Of a stretch of DNA of 5,498 bases, positions 5,401 through 5,498 are shown piece after piece (the first letter of the stretch is position 1; every line of letters begins with the position of its first letter). The stretch comes from Bacillota bacterium. Lineage in GTDB: Bacteria > Bacillota_E > JAJZYS01 > JAILZS01. The DNA is taken from contig JAKASY010000171.1 in NCBI GenBank assembly GCA_021817625.1, positions 1 to 5,498 of the forward strand. The letters run 5' to 3'. The translations under genes were made by a program, and so were the position numbers. The notes beneath the pieces are model-generated. The model saw only the letters and a list, made by a program, of their open reading frames with translations, ran no database searches and was not told the origin of the DNA.

Positions 5401-5498
5401 CTCGGGACCGAACAGCGCCCGGCGGCGGCCCCCGGGCGGGACCTCGCCCGTCAAAGCCAGGGTGAGGTCGTGTCCGAGCTGGCCGGCACCACCGGTCA
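5393..5498 (-). CDS. rmlD: N-terminal fragment of an RmlD-type dTDP-4-dehydrorhamnose reductase, cut at both ends
   Basis: Read on the minus strand from the window end, the frame beginning at 5496 gives TGGAGQLGHDLTLAL, then GEVPPGGRRRALFGPEGP. The GGAGQLG stretch is the Rossmann GxxGxxG NAD(P)-binding loop that in RmlD/RfbD proteins follows a short hydrophobic beta strand at the very N-terminus. Gln-Leu-Gly after the second glycine is characteristic of RmlD rather than other extended short-chain dehydrogenases. RmlD reduces dTDP-6-deoxy-lyxo-4-hexulose to dTDP-L-rhamnose for cell-surface polysaccharides. Only about 35 residues are present: the start codon lies just beyond the right edge, and the rest is lost at the junction near 5393, where the frame passes into antisense cinA. 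Codon use is normal for a high-GC gene. The call rests on a short segment, so a related Rossmann reductase is possible. Confidence 0.65.

Noticed and set aside
5080..5454. A 124-codon minus-strand frame treated as one gene from a TTG at 5454
   Set aside because: Only its first part (before about 5393) resembles a protein family (RmlD). The rest is antisense cinA, and the true RmlD frame continues upstream of the TTG to the window edge.

Overview
The window is very GC-rich, with G or C at nearly every third codon position. Both ends cut through genes, so it may be a whole short contig. The organism is probably a high-GC member of the Bacillota (Firmicutes). The main clues are a YaaL/DUF2508-type small protein, a family typical of that phylum, and strong GGAGG-type ribosome binding sites in front of ATG, GTG and TTG starts. 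This placement is an inference. No RNA gene, CRISPR array, insertion sequence or tRNA was seen.

Left part, minus strand (1-2141). A 71-residue YaaL/DUF2508-like gene (1926-2141) is followed, after a 335-base gap, by the first 530 codons of an MrfA/YprA-type superfamily 2 helicase (1-1590). That helicase runs off the left edge, so its C-terminal zinc-binding domain lies outside. The gap contains a perfect 12-base palindrome and two GC-rich hairpins but no convincing gene.

Centre and right, plus strand (2382 to about 5392). A 240-base divergent intergenic region leads into a compact set of three genes. First is an unrecognised protein with a signal peptide or N-terminal membrane anchor (2382-2918). 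Its stop codon overlaps the GTG start of a short FtsH-like membrane AAA+ zinc protease (2915-4441). After 60 bases comes cinA (from 4502), which encodes a molybdopterin-binding-fold domain and the start of the NMN-amidohydrolase domain. A stem-loop that could form in the leader RNA ends one base before the Shine-Dalgarno sequence of the first gene.

Right edge. CinA homology stops abruptly at about 5392, just after a Pro-Gly-Ala-Ser motif. The last roughly 105 bases instead encode, on the minus strand, the NAD(P)-binding N-terminus of an RmlD-type dTDP-4-dehydrorhamnose reductase. Two unrelated genes meeting tail to tail, each broken in mid-domain, suggest a chimeric assembly join or a true rearrangement.

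The most distinctive unit is the coupled pair of an exported protein and a short membrane protease lacking FtsH's usual extracytoplasmic domain. The exported protein may be a partner or regulator of the protease; this is inferred only from the gene overlap.
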